This document shows positions 45,179 through 55,945 of a stretch of DNA of 64,000 nucleotides, one piece after another (position 1 is the first letter of the stretch; every line of letters starts with the position of its first letter). Source of the DNA: Fomes fomentarius (lineage: Eukaryota > Basidiomycota > Agaricomycetes > Polyporales > Polyporaceae). The stretch covers positions 124,001 through 188,000 of the forward strand of contig JABYQN010000018.1 of the NCBI GenBank assembly GCA_022606135.1. Direction: 5' to 3'. Both the position numbers and the translations under genes were made by a program. The notes under the pieces were generated by a model. It had not been told where the DNA came from. It worked only from the letters and a program-made list of their open reading frames with translations, and did not search any database.

Positions 45179-46705
45179 GCAGTCGGTACGGTCCCGACGT
45201 GGATGATTCTTCGGAGTCCTAGACCTGGTCCTGGAACAGTACGTTCTTTCCGTTTCGTTACATATAGTGCTTATGATGTTAACCTTGGCCGTGCAGGGAC
45301 GTCCTAGTCATCTGAACCTGGGACACACATCCTTCCCCTCTCCTGCTTTCCTGCTGGGTAGCGTTACGGGAACGCACCCCAATGAAGACGTTCCGGGGCT
45401 GCGTGTCGACATATCCGATCGTAAGATGACACCCCGTATGCGCCGGTCGCATTATGCGAACGCGCATGTACTCGCTGCTGAACACCCAAGCCTCGCCATC
45501 TAACAGTCCATCTTGTTTACCCACCCACAACATCATGCCCTTGTACAATACGATAGAATCTCCACATGTTTTGCCCGATGGAAACAATCGTTTAGCTATG
45601 AGAGTCTTGTTCAGAATGCTTACTATACTACTTGGTTGGCTTCATTGGCCTGTGCTTGCTTATATACTGTCACTAGTCCGCCGCTATCCTGTGCAGAAGT
45701 TGTGCTGTTCAATGGTCATCTAATCCGCCTCCGAACAGTTCTGTTGACGTTAGCATCGCCTTCGACATGCTCTCTCTCTCTTCCCAGCCCTAGCCATCCC
45801 ATCAACGCGCTCATGTCGTTTGCAACCACGATCTTCCAGTTCATCCGAGTAGTCTCCTTCCGTCTTGACTGGAGTATGTAGGTCCCCCGTAGGTAGATGT
45901 GATTCATGAACTCTTGCCAGATAGGATTTACTGCAAGGATTGTCAGCTTTCTGACGACGATGAGCAGCGCCTGTACTTGAGTGACCGCCACTGCAAGAGA
46001 AGATGAGGGACCGCAGGCATGTAGGAGAGAGTATGCTGCGTACCATTGAACCGCCGTGTGTTAGAAACGAAGCTGAGTGTGAAATTCGCGTCAAACGCTA
46101 GCAGGTAGGCACTGCTCCGGACAGGAGAGATAATGATCACTCTGTGTTCCTATATGGATGCATGAAGATGTTGGAGTACAAGCGCTGACGTCCGGACAGC
46201 GCGCCCGGTCCCCTCCTGCCTCGTTTGTCATAGGACACCCACAGAGCGAGGTAAATCCCTGGGTCCGTGCGCATCCTCCACGTTTTTTCTCGCTTAGGTT
46301 TTCCTGATATACCGAGCACGTCGCATCCCCGGTGCTTCAGTCTTTCCCTCGTACTGAAGCACCGGTGAGCCCTCTCATATATGATCCATGTAGTCTTTAC
46401 TCATTCTTCCATGTAGCCTATTCTAGGTACCTAGCTATGCAATACCATTAGTCTTTCCCTCGTACTGAAGCACCGCCTATTCTAGCTCGACGCTCGTAGC
46501 CTTGACAGAAGATGCCTGTCACAAGACTGTTCCATGAAGGTTACCTGTTACAAGACAATTACACCACTGTCACACCCCTGTTCCTAATTTGATTCAATCA
46601 TGCATGCGACAGCCTTGTAACAGGCAAGCTGTGACATAATTGTTCAGGTCTGTGACATTTTATGTGACAAGTAAGACAGAACCAAAGATGTCGCTTGCCA
46701 GTTAC
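45179..46705. other. Spacer with possible membrane-protein scraps and short repeats
   Basis: Minus-strand pieces at 45860-46140 (LAFDANFTLSFVSNTRRFNG, then after a ~55-bp intron VTQVQALLIVVRKLTILAVN) may be a remnant of a membrane protein; support is weak. 46510-46690 has several short direct and inverted copies of TGTNACAAG. No complete gene is present. Confidence 0.35.
46329..46365. repeat. Perfect 12-bp hairpin and a direct repeat of its right half
   Basis: CCGGTGCTTCAG (46329-46340) is followed by a 13-base loop and its exact reverse complement (46354-46365). The loop plus right stem, TCTTTCCCTCGTACTGAAGC, recurs at 46452-46471. It could be a small mobile or foldback scrap; no gene ends here to need a terminator. 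Confidence 0.6.
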
Positions 46706-47196
46706 GTCCCATAACATTTGCCTTTGCGCGCCGTGCAAGAGCTTGCGGATCTTGCGCACGTGCGCGTGGTACGGCGTGATGACGCCAATGTCTGGAGCTT
46801 CTACATACGTCCCGTGATACTCGTCTGAGCAATAATCCGATATTGAGGAACGTGCGCACTCACGAATCGGGTGGGAGCGGTCTTCTCGGAGGAGTGCCTG
46901 GACATACGCTTTCACCCCCCACGCCTCGATGTCGAAGTAGGAAGGCGAGGTCGACTCGCGATCGTTGTGGCCCGATATTGCGTGGAACACGACGGGGGAG
47001 TTCGGCTGAGCTAGCTGCCACGATCCGAGGAAGGAGTTGATGCGCCGCATACTTCAAGCTCGTTGTCGTAGAATGTCTGGTTCGGGTAGTGCAGGATGGC
47101 TTGGTGCGAGCGGGAATTTTGCAGCAGCTTGATCCATCTGATCACTAACGTGGCGGATGTGAACATACACGCTGAGACGCGAGAGAAGGAAGGCAC
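46706..47196 (-). pseudogene. MOV10/SDE3-like RNA helicase fragment (C-terminal RecA domain)
   Basis: The fragment encodes RSHQAILHYPNQTFYDNELE then VCGA, a one-step frame change, INSFLGSWQLAQPNSPVVFH, AISGHNDRESTSPSYF, an intron, and DIGVITPYHAHVRKIRKLL. These match motif IV (N-[FY]-RSH) and motif IVa/V region (IGVITPY) of MOV10-type SF1 helicases. ATP-binding motifs I and II upstream and motif VI downstream are missing. It is a different subfamily from the intact helicase at 23.9 kb. The 47197-47400 stretch upstream may be further decayed helicase sequence. Confidence 0.75.
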
Positions 47197-47399
47197 TCAC
47201 GAAACTCTCTAACGCCCCACCCGACAGAGCCCTATTCGGTAGAGCAATGTGAGTCCAAACGGAGTCAATAATCAGGGCAGGAGTGACCAGTGCGACATCG
47301 AGCGACGCAAAAGGAAATCGACGGCCACGAATTGGGGTGGTGACTCGATCTGAGTAGAGCTCAGTACGAGCGCGTTTCAGTGCTCCACGGTCCACTCAA

Positions 47400-47797
47400 G
47401 ATCATGCAAAGATGAGCGTCACACCATCCACGGAGACAGAATGTTAGACAGCATCTAGAATGGAGCCTTTCATTTCAGCAGATCTGGGCAGTTTCGAAGA
47501 TACAGGGAGCGATCGCTGTATGACGAGTACGTCGTCTTCACGGGTGTGACAATGAATGAAAGTCTAGAAGCCGGAGAGGCAGCTCCATGAATTGATTCAT
47601 AATCGACAATGTTGCTCGAGAAGGCCCGTTGATCGATTGACGCTTTCGTTCAAATAGCCATTAAGTTAGCAGCGATCGCCACATCGCATGAAACTATAAG
47701 ATGGGGTACATACCCTATTTTCACCGCCCTGGAGCACATCAGAACGTCAGGCGCGCCGTCCTGGCACCGGATGCCGGATGCCAGGTAGTCGTGCAAG
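47400..47797. other. Spacer
   Basis: No gene supported. It contains short GCGATCGC and TGCCGGATGCC elements without clear meaning. Confidence 0.35.
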
Positions 47798-48710
47798 TGT
47801 GCGAGTGATTATGGTGGCAAAGCACAAGGGGAGGGGTGACGACGACCACGTGCAGAGAGTCTGAGGGAGAATCACGGTATCACCAAACGATGCAACTTAC
47901 ATGGGGAGAGTTGACACGGCATGCGTAGATGGACGTCAGTATACTACACACAGCATAAGAGAGAGAGACCACTCAGAGCAGGTTCCACTTCTTGAGCCTC
48001 ATCAAGAATCATGCGGAAGATCGTCCTAAGGCTTCCGGATCTGGACCGTGCCTCTCGCTGTACGGTGTCTGACCGTGTGGCAGACGAGATGCCACTGTCC
48101 GTGTCACCAATAGTCCAGCCTGTTCCCCACCACCAGCAAGCCTGCTTTCTACTATCAGGATAAGGACGAGCGAACACGACGGGAGATAAACCGCGTCGGA
48201 TGCGATCATAAGTGGTACCACAGTGGTACCAAATCCGGAGGCACTCCCGCGCCATCACACATTGAAGCGCCCATGTTTCGATGCTCACCGTGGGTAGATA
48301 ATCTTCAAAGTTGATAGACGGATATATAGAACGATGACAAGTAGCATTTACACGAGTATAGACCCGTTCGGAACACAACACACAAACCATGACGAGGACG
48401 AGAGACAACAAATGAGCGGGCGAGACAACACATCGTCGAGGTGTGCGAGTGATTGCAGTGCAAAGCAGAAGGAGAGGAGTGACGACGACCGTGAACAGAG
48501 AGTAGGTATAACGGCGACATGAAGCGGTGCAACATATATGGAGAGAGTGCATTAGGGATGATGGATGACACAGCATGCGAAAATGCAGGCGCCTGCGAGC
48601 GAAGACGAACGTCAGTATGTACCACACATGGAGAGAGTGACCACTCACGCCAGATTCTACTTCCTGAGGTTCTTGAAGGATATCATGCTCGTGAGCTTCT
48701 TCAGCTTTCC
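47798..48710. repeat. Imperfect tandem duplication of about 650-680 bp covering a gene 3' end
   Basis: 47798-47940 resembles 48441-48617 (GTGCGAGTGATT, GTGACGACGACC, GGAGAGAGT, GACGTCAGTAT), and 47940-48080 resembles 48617-48745 (GACCACTCA..CAG, TTCCACTTCTTGAG versus TTCTACTTCCTGAG, CTCTCGCTG). The second copy is the 3' part of the intact coiled-coil gene. The first copy keeps related coding bits (DTVQREARS versus DTVQRETES) but no full gene. Confidence 0.6.
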
Positions 48711-49466
48711 GATGCTGGACTCTGTCTCTCGCTGCACCGTGTCCAACACTTCTGCGGCGTGCAGCGCGATAGCGGGAAGGTCACTCATGGCCTGTGCCTG
48801 CGTAACGGAGGGTCCAGCCTCCTCGCTACTGTCAGCATAGGTGCGAGCGAACTGGACGGGAGATGAGCTGTAGAAGCCCTCGACGGAGGATGTGGGCGAG
48901 CTGCCTTGGAGGGAGGGTAAACCGCGTTGGACGGAAGATGAACCACCTTGCACGGAGGATGAGGAGTGTGGGACGGAGGGCGTGGGCGAAACATGCCCAG
49001 CATCGGGCACAACGGAAGATGGGGGCAAACCGTCTGCGGAACCGCGCTCGTCGGATAGTGAGGACGGAACACCCTGGATGGAGGGAGGGGCTGTTCCCGC
49101 AGGTTGCGTGTTGTGCGCCACCAGATTCTTTATCATGGCTTCGAGTGTGGCGAAACCCGTCCTGACTTCGGTCTTGAGGCCTTCGACATCCGTCTTGAGA
49201 TCATTGACATCTTTCCGCATGTTGTCGACATCTGTCTTCAGGCCGCCAACGCTCTTCTGCAGGTTCTCCTCCAACTGGTCAAGTCTACTATGCACATGAG
49301 TAAACTCCTGGTTCACAACCGCCGGATCCCCGTAGTCTCGAACGCCGAAATCGGCGGCCAAACTGTGACGTAGGGAACGCGCATCTGCTACTTGTCAGAT
49401 GAGATGGACGAAAAGCGACATCTCGACCTACTCACTCCGGGGAAGCATCACATCTGCAGTAGCCAT
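48657..49466 (-). CDS. Coiled-coil protein with heptad repeats, function unknown
   Basis: Two exons, 49436-49466 and 48657-49384, join in phase across a 51-bp intron to give 252 residues. Residues about 35-95 form a coiled coil with regular seven-residue periodicity (GGLKTDVDNMRKDVNDLKTD, VEGLKTEVRTGF). A Ser/Pro/Gly-rich middle follows, and a helical C-terminus with AEVLDTVQRETESSIGKLKK. There is no transmembrane segment or signal peptide. The role is unknown. A diverged partial copy of the 3' region lies immediately downstream (about 47.8-48.4 kb). Confidence 0.65.
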
Positions 49467-50155
49467 CGTGAACGAGAAGGTGACGGTGTTCGTATTCTTG
49501 GAGGAGGAGAGAACGAGAGGGGTGAGGGGAAGGGTACCAGTGTGGAGGATTATATGGGGTCGCCTTGGGTGCAGCTTATCGATGATATCTCGAGCATCTT
49601 TTGTCCGAGGACCCATTTTGGGCGCACAATACACGGATGTCCGTCGACGAAACGGGAAGGAGGAGTCGGTGCGGAATACACGAGGCACAGGTTGTTGCGG
49701 ATGACGTGAATCCTTGCCCTAACACCGCGTTGAGTGTACCAACTCCGTACTGTTGAAGCCGCGAGTGAGATGAGTGTGGACAGAAGCTAAAGCAGCCTAC
49801 AAGGCAGTCGCGGATGGAGAGAACGTGGCACTTGGGGAAGAAGGTACACATTAGTGCAGCTGAGAGCCGCTGAGTTAACAGTGAACTCCCACGCCATCGT
49901 GAACCGCCCCGGACTCTCGGAGTCCTCCACTGGACAAGCAGTTGAAGCACCGTCGAGCGATTCGTAATGATTGGATCGTGTACAACTCCGATCGCGTTAC
50001 GAGACACCATACAGGATATAGAGCAACAAAAGTACAGATAAGTATGACAACTGACGAAAACAACATACGACCGAGACGGTAAGTATACAACATCAACATA
50101 TACACTAATCTCAGTCCATACAGACAACAAATAAAGAGACATTAAGTACGCATTA
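49467..50155. other. Spacer
   Basis: Several open frames exist on the minus strand but none shows a motif or consistent intron. It is the 5' flank of the coiled-coil gene and the 3' flank of the C2H2 gene. Confidence 0.4.
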
Positions 50156-50957
50156 TTAATCTCGTTCACCACTGGTATAGCATCTCTCGGTGGACAGTCG
50201 ACGGCCATATCGAGAGCAGGACTTCCAGTACCTCAGCTTATCGGTCCCAGGAATTTTCCGAGGGGCCTCCCCGGTATGTCGCTTGAGGTCGTGTTTCTTG
50301 GCCATAGCACACTTGCAGTAAGGACACACATGGGGACGCGACTGTCCCGACGAAGGCGCGCCGACGCTGCTCTGGGCCGTGGATCATTCCCATTCACGGT
50401 CGACGCTTGGGGAGGACATGCGACGGGTGGAGCGCATGCCAGATTTTGAACCAGTCCTTGATGGTATGCGAAGAAGAACTGCCTGTACCAGTCAGGACAC
50501 GCGTCCTGCGGCACCGTGGGGTGGAAAGGGACACTCGCGCACTGGGACTCCGGCAGCTGAGCAGGATATGCCCCATAGCCCGAAGCCGGCATGAATAGGT
50601 GCCCATGGGCAGAGCTCGATAGTCGCGGACCACCGACCTCTACGGGTGGGTACTGCAAGTACGGGTGGAGATTGGAAACTCCGCCGGCGCCAACTCCGAG
50701 CCCGGCCCGGCATCCTGGCTGGGCGAGCGCGATGCTACTACTACTAGTACTAGCATCAACGACGACGGGGCTCCCAAAGAGTCGGGGTGAGGATGGGCAT
50801 GGGGTACACGGTCCTGTATCGTCCAACGAAGGTGTGCTAGACAGAGTGCAGATGGACGAATCATCATCCATGTCTGGGGTCGGCGCATTCCATAGTGGCA
50901 CGGAACCGCGGTCGAAGTTGACGACGATGGGGGAGGGTGCATGGAAAGTAGACATGG
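50156..50957 (-). pseudogene. Pro/Ser-rich protein with a C-terminal C2H2 zinc finger, frameshifted
   Basis: From ATG at 50955-50957 (MSTFHAPSPIVVNF) one frame encodes a Ser/Pro/Gly-rich regulator-like region. A single-step frame change near 50350-50385 is needed to reach the finger PHVCPYCKCAMAKKHDLKRH followed by TGEAPRK, which has C-x2-C and a KKHDLKRH helix with an HTGEAP-type linker. Only one His of the usual pair is clear. The finger frame ends at TAA (50156-50158). In the first frame the finger is lost and the frame ends near 50233. No intron of normal length repairs this. Fungal C2H2 regulators with this arrangement are common. It could be a pseudogene or a sequence error. Confidence 0.55.
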
Positions 50958-51705
50958 TAGTCGTATACGCACTGGAGTATGTGACGTTTGGCTGTGATTT
51001 TGAGAGCGTTGGATGGGGGGAATGAGCGGGAGTTGCGGGTGTGTTCTGTGGTCCTGGTCCAAGTCGCGACTCGCGGTGACGCACTTGCATAGACGCGTTG
51101 TTGTCCTCTGTTTTGCCGGTGTCCTGCCTCGTGTCCACCGAACACCTATTGTTCAAGCTCCAGAGACATGCCGGCGAGATCCCAGAGCTACAGGGGAGCC
51201 GCGCTCTGCAAAGAGAATCGAACGGTACCCAGAGTCAGTCTTAAGGTAGCCGAGTGCATCGACGGCACGCGAAGCAGGAAGACAGATCCTCGAAGCCATC
51301 CGTCAACAAGGAACGGCCTATCGGAAGTTTGAGCTCCAGAGGGATGTGGAAGTTAGCCAAAAAAGCCGACGAGATGAAGGACGATGTTGAGAACGAAGGG
51401 AAAAATCAGCGGCAGAAGGAGACGCGGGCATCAAGCGGACATACGCGTCATCACCAGATCGCACTGCAAAACGCCGATCTGGCTGGCGTGCTCATCGCGT
51501 CTCTTTCTGCCGACGCCGGAGTCGGCAGCGTGCTCATCGTCTGAGCCACCCCGCCCACGACGACGTACAAGATGTGTACCTGAAATATCTTCTGCACCAG
51601 CTATGAGTATTTCTGCTTTGGCTTCAGTTGACTGCACTGAGCGCAGTGGTGAGTCCGCAGTATCGAAACCATACAGTATGGCATAATCGTAGGACTCGGA
51701 TTGAG
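50958..51705. other. Spacer at the compositional boundary
   Basis: No gene supported. Short plus-strand frames (51254-51686) have no motif. GC-rich unique-looking DNA ends here and AT-richer repeat DNA begins. Confidence 0.4.
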
Positions 51706-52680
51706 TACCACCGGGGGCATTGGGCTGTGTAACCAGGTGTTAGACAGTGATTACATCATGATTAAGATCCAAATGTAGTCGTCATTAAACGGCCTGTGAA
51801 ATTATGGATAAATTTCAAATATCTCCATGGTGTATTGTTGCTGTATCACAGAGAAATATAAGAAATATGACATGATGTCTCATAACAAATGAGACCTTGA
51901 TTTACCCAAAGGAAACACTGCTGTTACATGTGATATATATCCAGAGTGTGTACTAGGTGAGACTGCCCACCACAGTGGGTATACATCATGGTTACAATTG
52001 AAATGTAATCAGCATTTGCCATCTGTGGAACCATTGGGTTGCACTGATTCTAAATCAGAGATATATTTCAAGTTTGATAAGGCAAATAGTTTGGATGTAG
52101 CACACTGGTGAAGCAGTGTTACATTGTGGATTCATATCAAATGCGATCACTGTATAACTACAGTGAGACTCAAGGGAATATCATGAAGAAATCATGATTA
52201 CATTTCAAATGGCTCCATGATGTACACGCCCAAACGAATATAGTATCTGGGACTTATTGAGGTCGACCGTTAATTTCCCAATGCAGGTCCGATCACCTTC
52301 CCATACCGCGGCATGTCATCTACAGATACCGTGAAAAAAGCATATGTCACGCATTAGCGGCGTAAGGTCACTGTAAGTAATGTCACATATCACCCACATC
52401 TATTCTCATGTAATGTGCAGGTATGGTATGGGCGCCTGATGACACCGAGAATCTCAAGTGGTGCCTTCAATGGGTACACCTTTGCTGCTGCATCTTCTAG
52501 CAGTCTGTTGTTGGAGATCAATATGCTGTAGTATATTAGCATATATGTACATACTTAGAGCCAGAATCAACCAGAGCTTCCTCGTCTAGTGCACTTGTTC
52601 TGGTGGGGGAGAACAGAAAAATTCGTTCAAGTCCAGCAGAGGTGGTGATATATGCTATACAATCTTTATGTACAAGAAGC

Positions 52681-52763
52681 CAAAGTGGTGTAGTGATAAG
52701 AGGTGATGGGATAGCAAGCCACAAGCTAATGACGTGGGTTCGAGTCCCAGTGGTGTGGTCCAT
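52681..52763 (+). other. tRNA-derived SINE-like block with A- and B-box motifs
   Basis: AGTGGTGTAGTGATAAGAGG matches a polymerase III A box and, about 45 bases on, GGGTTCGAGTCCCA matches a B box. The spacing fits a tRNA. The acceptor ends do not pair into a proper cloverleaf, so it is not a functional tRNA. A tRNA-derived SINE head or tRNA fossil inside the TIR element is the best reading. Confidence 0.5.
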
Positions 52764-53278
52764 TTTGTAATCCTCCTCTGTGCTCAGGCTTGCCTTTTGC
52801 GGCAATCAAGCGCCCGCATCCGTACCTCACACTTAACGGTTTCAGATATCGGGCCATTATATATATATTTGTCCCCCAATGCTCGGGTCGACGGATAATT
52901 GGGGCTTACAACCCGGATACCTCCCCAATGCTCTTCGTCTCAGTTATACACAACTTATAGAACTCGTTTGGGCGTGTAATCACAATGTAATCACAGTGAG
53001 AGACCCACCAGAAACTACTAAAATTACTGAAACTACTAATAACCACTACTGTTGCCACCACTACCACTATGACCTTTGATGAACAACGATGCAGTAATCA
53101 TGGTATAACCAAAGTAGCTAGTACTAGTAGTACATCTACATCAGAGTGACATTGCTTATCTCTGGCCCTTGGTGATGAGCTTTGTTCTTCCACAAGACTT
53201 GTTTGCTCACCCCTGTTTGCATACCCCTATTTTCATTTCACCTTCATCTCTTGTCTTGCTGAACCCACCATCATGACA

Positions 53279-53450
53279 AGATCAAGCTTGTACATATATG
53301 ATAACAAAATCAAGCTTGTATGTACATAAGGAAATCAAGCTTGTATGTATATGATAAGAAGATCAAGCTTGTATGCATATGATAACAAAATCAAGCTTGT
53401 ACGTTTATGATAAGAAGATCAAGCTTGTATATATATGATAAGAAAGTAAG
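53279..53450. repeat. Tandem repeat of about 25-31 bp, six copies
   Basis: Each unit contains ATCAAGCTTGTA followed by an A/T-rich (T/C)ATATGATAA(C/G)AA tail. Six units lie head to tail just inside the right arm of the TIR element. AAGCTT sites recur with each unit. Confidence 0.85.
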
Positions 53451-53740
53451 GAGATAAAGCCCAGACCAAGCAGGTAAAAGACAGGCACAACGAGACACAC
53501 TCTGGATATATATCACATGTAACAGCAGTGTTTCCTTTGGGTAAATCAAGGTCTCATTTGTTATGAGACATCATGTCATATTTCTTATATTTCTCTGTGA
53601 TACAGCAACAATACACCATGGAGATATTTGAAATTTATCCATAATTTCACAGGCCGTTTAATGACGACTACATTTGGATCTTAATCATGATGTAATCACT
53701 GTCTAACACCTGGTTACACAGCCCAATGCCCCCGGTGATA

Positions 53741-55426
53741 GGCTTGCGATAGCTGCATGTGCACTAGCTGTTTGCACACTCAATAATATGGTTATTTAAC
53801 TGACAATGCTGTCTCTCACATACTATCCTCTACTGTCTGGCAATTTCCTAGCTTCCCCTTAGGCATCACCTTGAATGGTGTGGGCCCTCCATCAGTAATT
53901 CACAATGTTTCTGGATGTCTCGCACCTCTGACGGCCGGCATCTAATAGGTGCGCAAAGCTTGTGCACAACTACCAATGTCCCTCACCATCCCCTGTCCCG
54001 CCATGCCACAAAAGCAGTATATAGTAGAGTAGCTGAGACCATGTATAGATTATTGCAAAGCTTCATATTGTGCAGGCTCCCTAATTTCGAGTTACGGGAC
54101 TCACAAGGAAGCCAGATGCCACATAGTGTTCAGCTTGTGGGAATTTTGTCGAGGCATTCACACGGTATTTGGGCATTCTAGAACTTGGAAATAGTTGCAA
54201 GTACATGCGTACATATGCTGGTAAGTTTTGAGGCCAGTGGGAGGGGAACAAGTCATATAAATAGCCATAGGCCGAAATGTCTGAACAAGTTGCCAAAATT
54301 GATGTCTGAACTCTGAGCATCTGGGACGTCTGAAAATGATATTTGTGATGTCTGATGGCATCTGAAAAGTCTGTGTCAGACTTTGCAGACATCATGAGAA
54401 TTACTGATGTCACGCCACGTTTGTACAATTCATATGCCAGAAGGCGACTATTCTGAACATGGCCCTTGTTGAGCAACTACTTTGGGCCATTGCCAGTTGA
54501 CCAAGGAATCGAAAATTGATGTGCAATACTCAAGTATGTATATATGTACAACGACGGAGCCGATACACATTCTAGTAACAAATGACACAGCTTCATAGAA
54601 ACATCAGCAACCCCCGGATTTTCTTACAGCCCTTACAGCCCTTATTCTTCTTATTTGGTTTTGGGCCACAATAGATGACTTAACAATGGGTTCAATTTTT
54701 GTCCTATTTCAGTCAAAGTTGGTATCTCACATACTATATATATAACCGTAAGCTTCCGAAAGTTTTGTAGACACAACTGCAAAATCAATGGACTTATTCA
54801 CTGGGCGCGACTGGCAGAATTCCATCCTTATGAGCCACCCGTGGCTGTGCTGTAAGCGCCCATTTTCTTATCCGTTACGGCTCCTTACGCACCCTTACGC
54901 CATGTATAAGCGTCAATAAGGAAATCAGGTGGTTGCTGATGAACGTAACCGACAGAACACAATATGGAAATCTTGGAAGTGAGGGAGGACAAGTGATAGA
55001 CGAGTACAGGATAGCGCAGTGCACAGAATGCGGTCATATACACAACCTAAAACTCAACAAGCAGAACGAGGAAAAGAATAGGTACAAGGAACAGTCATGC
55101 AGAACACAATCCAGCCATATGGTATGAAGCCTAGATACACGCATACATCACCCACAGGGAACTGGTCCGACTGGCAGAGAGGCCCCAATAGACGATGCAT
55201 ACAATCCCGTTTATCACCGGTATATGTATATTACCTCTTGGCATAAGTCAACGGCCATAGAGAGTGATCAGCTATTATGGCTGAACACTTGAGAAGGGTG
55301 GTCGACTTGAGAGGTAATATAGTGGTCGTGCACGCCACCAGTAAATGCCTACAATGACAGATTCATCAGTCAGGGAGCAGAGAAATGGGGCCACAGCTTA
55401 CTCACTGATCACCAAAGGAGAGATTT
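53741..55426. other. AT-rich gene-free region
   Basis: No gene supported. Open frames are short. 54620-54640 has a small TTACAGCCC direct repeat. It is probably old repeat DNA. Confidence 0.45.
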
Positions 55427-55945
55427 CTACCCCAAGTTTGGGGTGTTGTCGCAGTCGGTTTCTTTGACATCCTTGGATGTGCCATTGGACTCACCCACAG
55501 GACTTGGACCTTCTGGGTTGATGGGCGGGACCAAGGTCCGTGTGGAAAGACATGAAATGGTTACGAAGATCCAGAGCAGAATCAGGAAGACAGCGAGAAG
55601 CATGGCATTCGGGTTGACAAGAAATTGAACAGTGTGGCCAGCATCGTGAAGAAGCTGGGGGAGGAGGGTACTGAATTTGAGGAGGAGCTGCAGCAGACCT
55701 GTGACCAGATCAAGGAACAGGAACATGGGAAGTTCGCCCAGTGAGGGGCTTCTAAATGATAATGTTTGTCTGATTCCAAAGAGTCGAGATTGCATAGACA
55801 CGTAGTGGAGTACATACATCTGAGAATATAGCAGACTGTTGTTCGAGAATGACATGTAATTGGAACATGCAGCACTCCCAACATGTACGCTTCAGAGCAG
55901 CATCAAAGCAGCACCCAGCAGCAATGCTCGCTGACCATGACAATC
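55427..55945 (-). CDS. Unrecognised membrane-associated small protein
   Basis: A main exon ending at TAG (55427-55429) encodes GELPMFLFLDLVTGLLQLLL, then FSTLLPQLLHDAGHTVQF and a strong hydrophobic segment NAMLLAVFLILLWIFVTISC, followed by a polar tail (PINPEGPSPVGESNGTSKD). One or two upstream exons between 55752 and 55945 may join by short introns with AG acceptors near 55760 and 55822. Composition looks coding, but I do not recognise the family, and the start is uncertain. Confidence 0.4.

Larger units (their letters stand above)
51708..53738. mobile_element. 2,031-bp TIR DNA transposon, non-autonomous, TA target duplication
   Basis: Arms 51708-51951 and 53495-53738 are inverted copies of 244 bp; I found one mismatch, at the first base (tips CCACCGGGGG and TCACCGGGGG). 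The element is flanked by TA on both sides (51706-51707 and 53739-53740), fitting Tc1/mariner-type or other TA-targeting insertion. The interior has no transposase-like ORF. It holds degenerate subterminal copies of an arm motif (CATCATGATTA..TTTCAAATATCTCCATG, for example near 52185-52220), a tRNA-like block and a HindIII-rich tandem repeat. Near-identical arms suggest a fairly recent insertion. Confidence 0.85.

Noticed and set aside
46329..46365. A rho-independent-like terminator
   Set aside because: This is a fungal nuclear region, no gene ends here, and there is no U tract; treated as a small inverted repeat.
52681..52763. A functional tRNA gene
   Set aside because: The A and B boxes are good, but the acceptor and part of the T stem do not pair, so no cloverleaf forms.
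53279..53450. A CRISPR array (regularly spaced repeats)
   Set aside because: Units are directly head to tail without unique spacers, and the host is a eukaryote.
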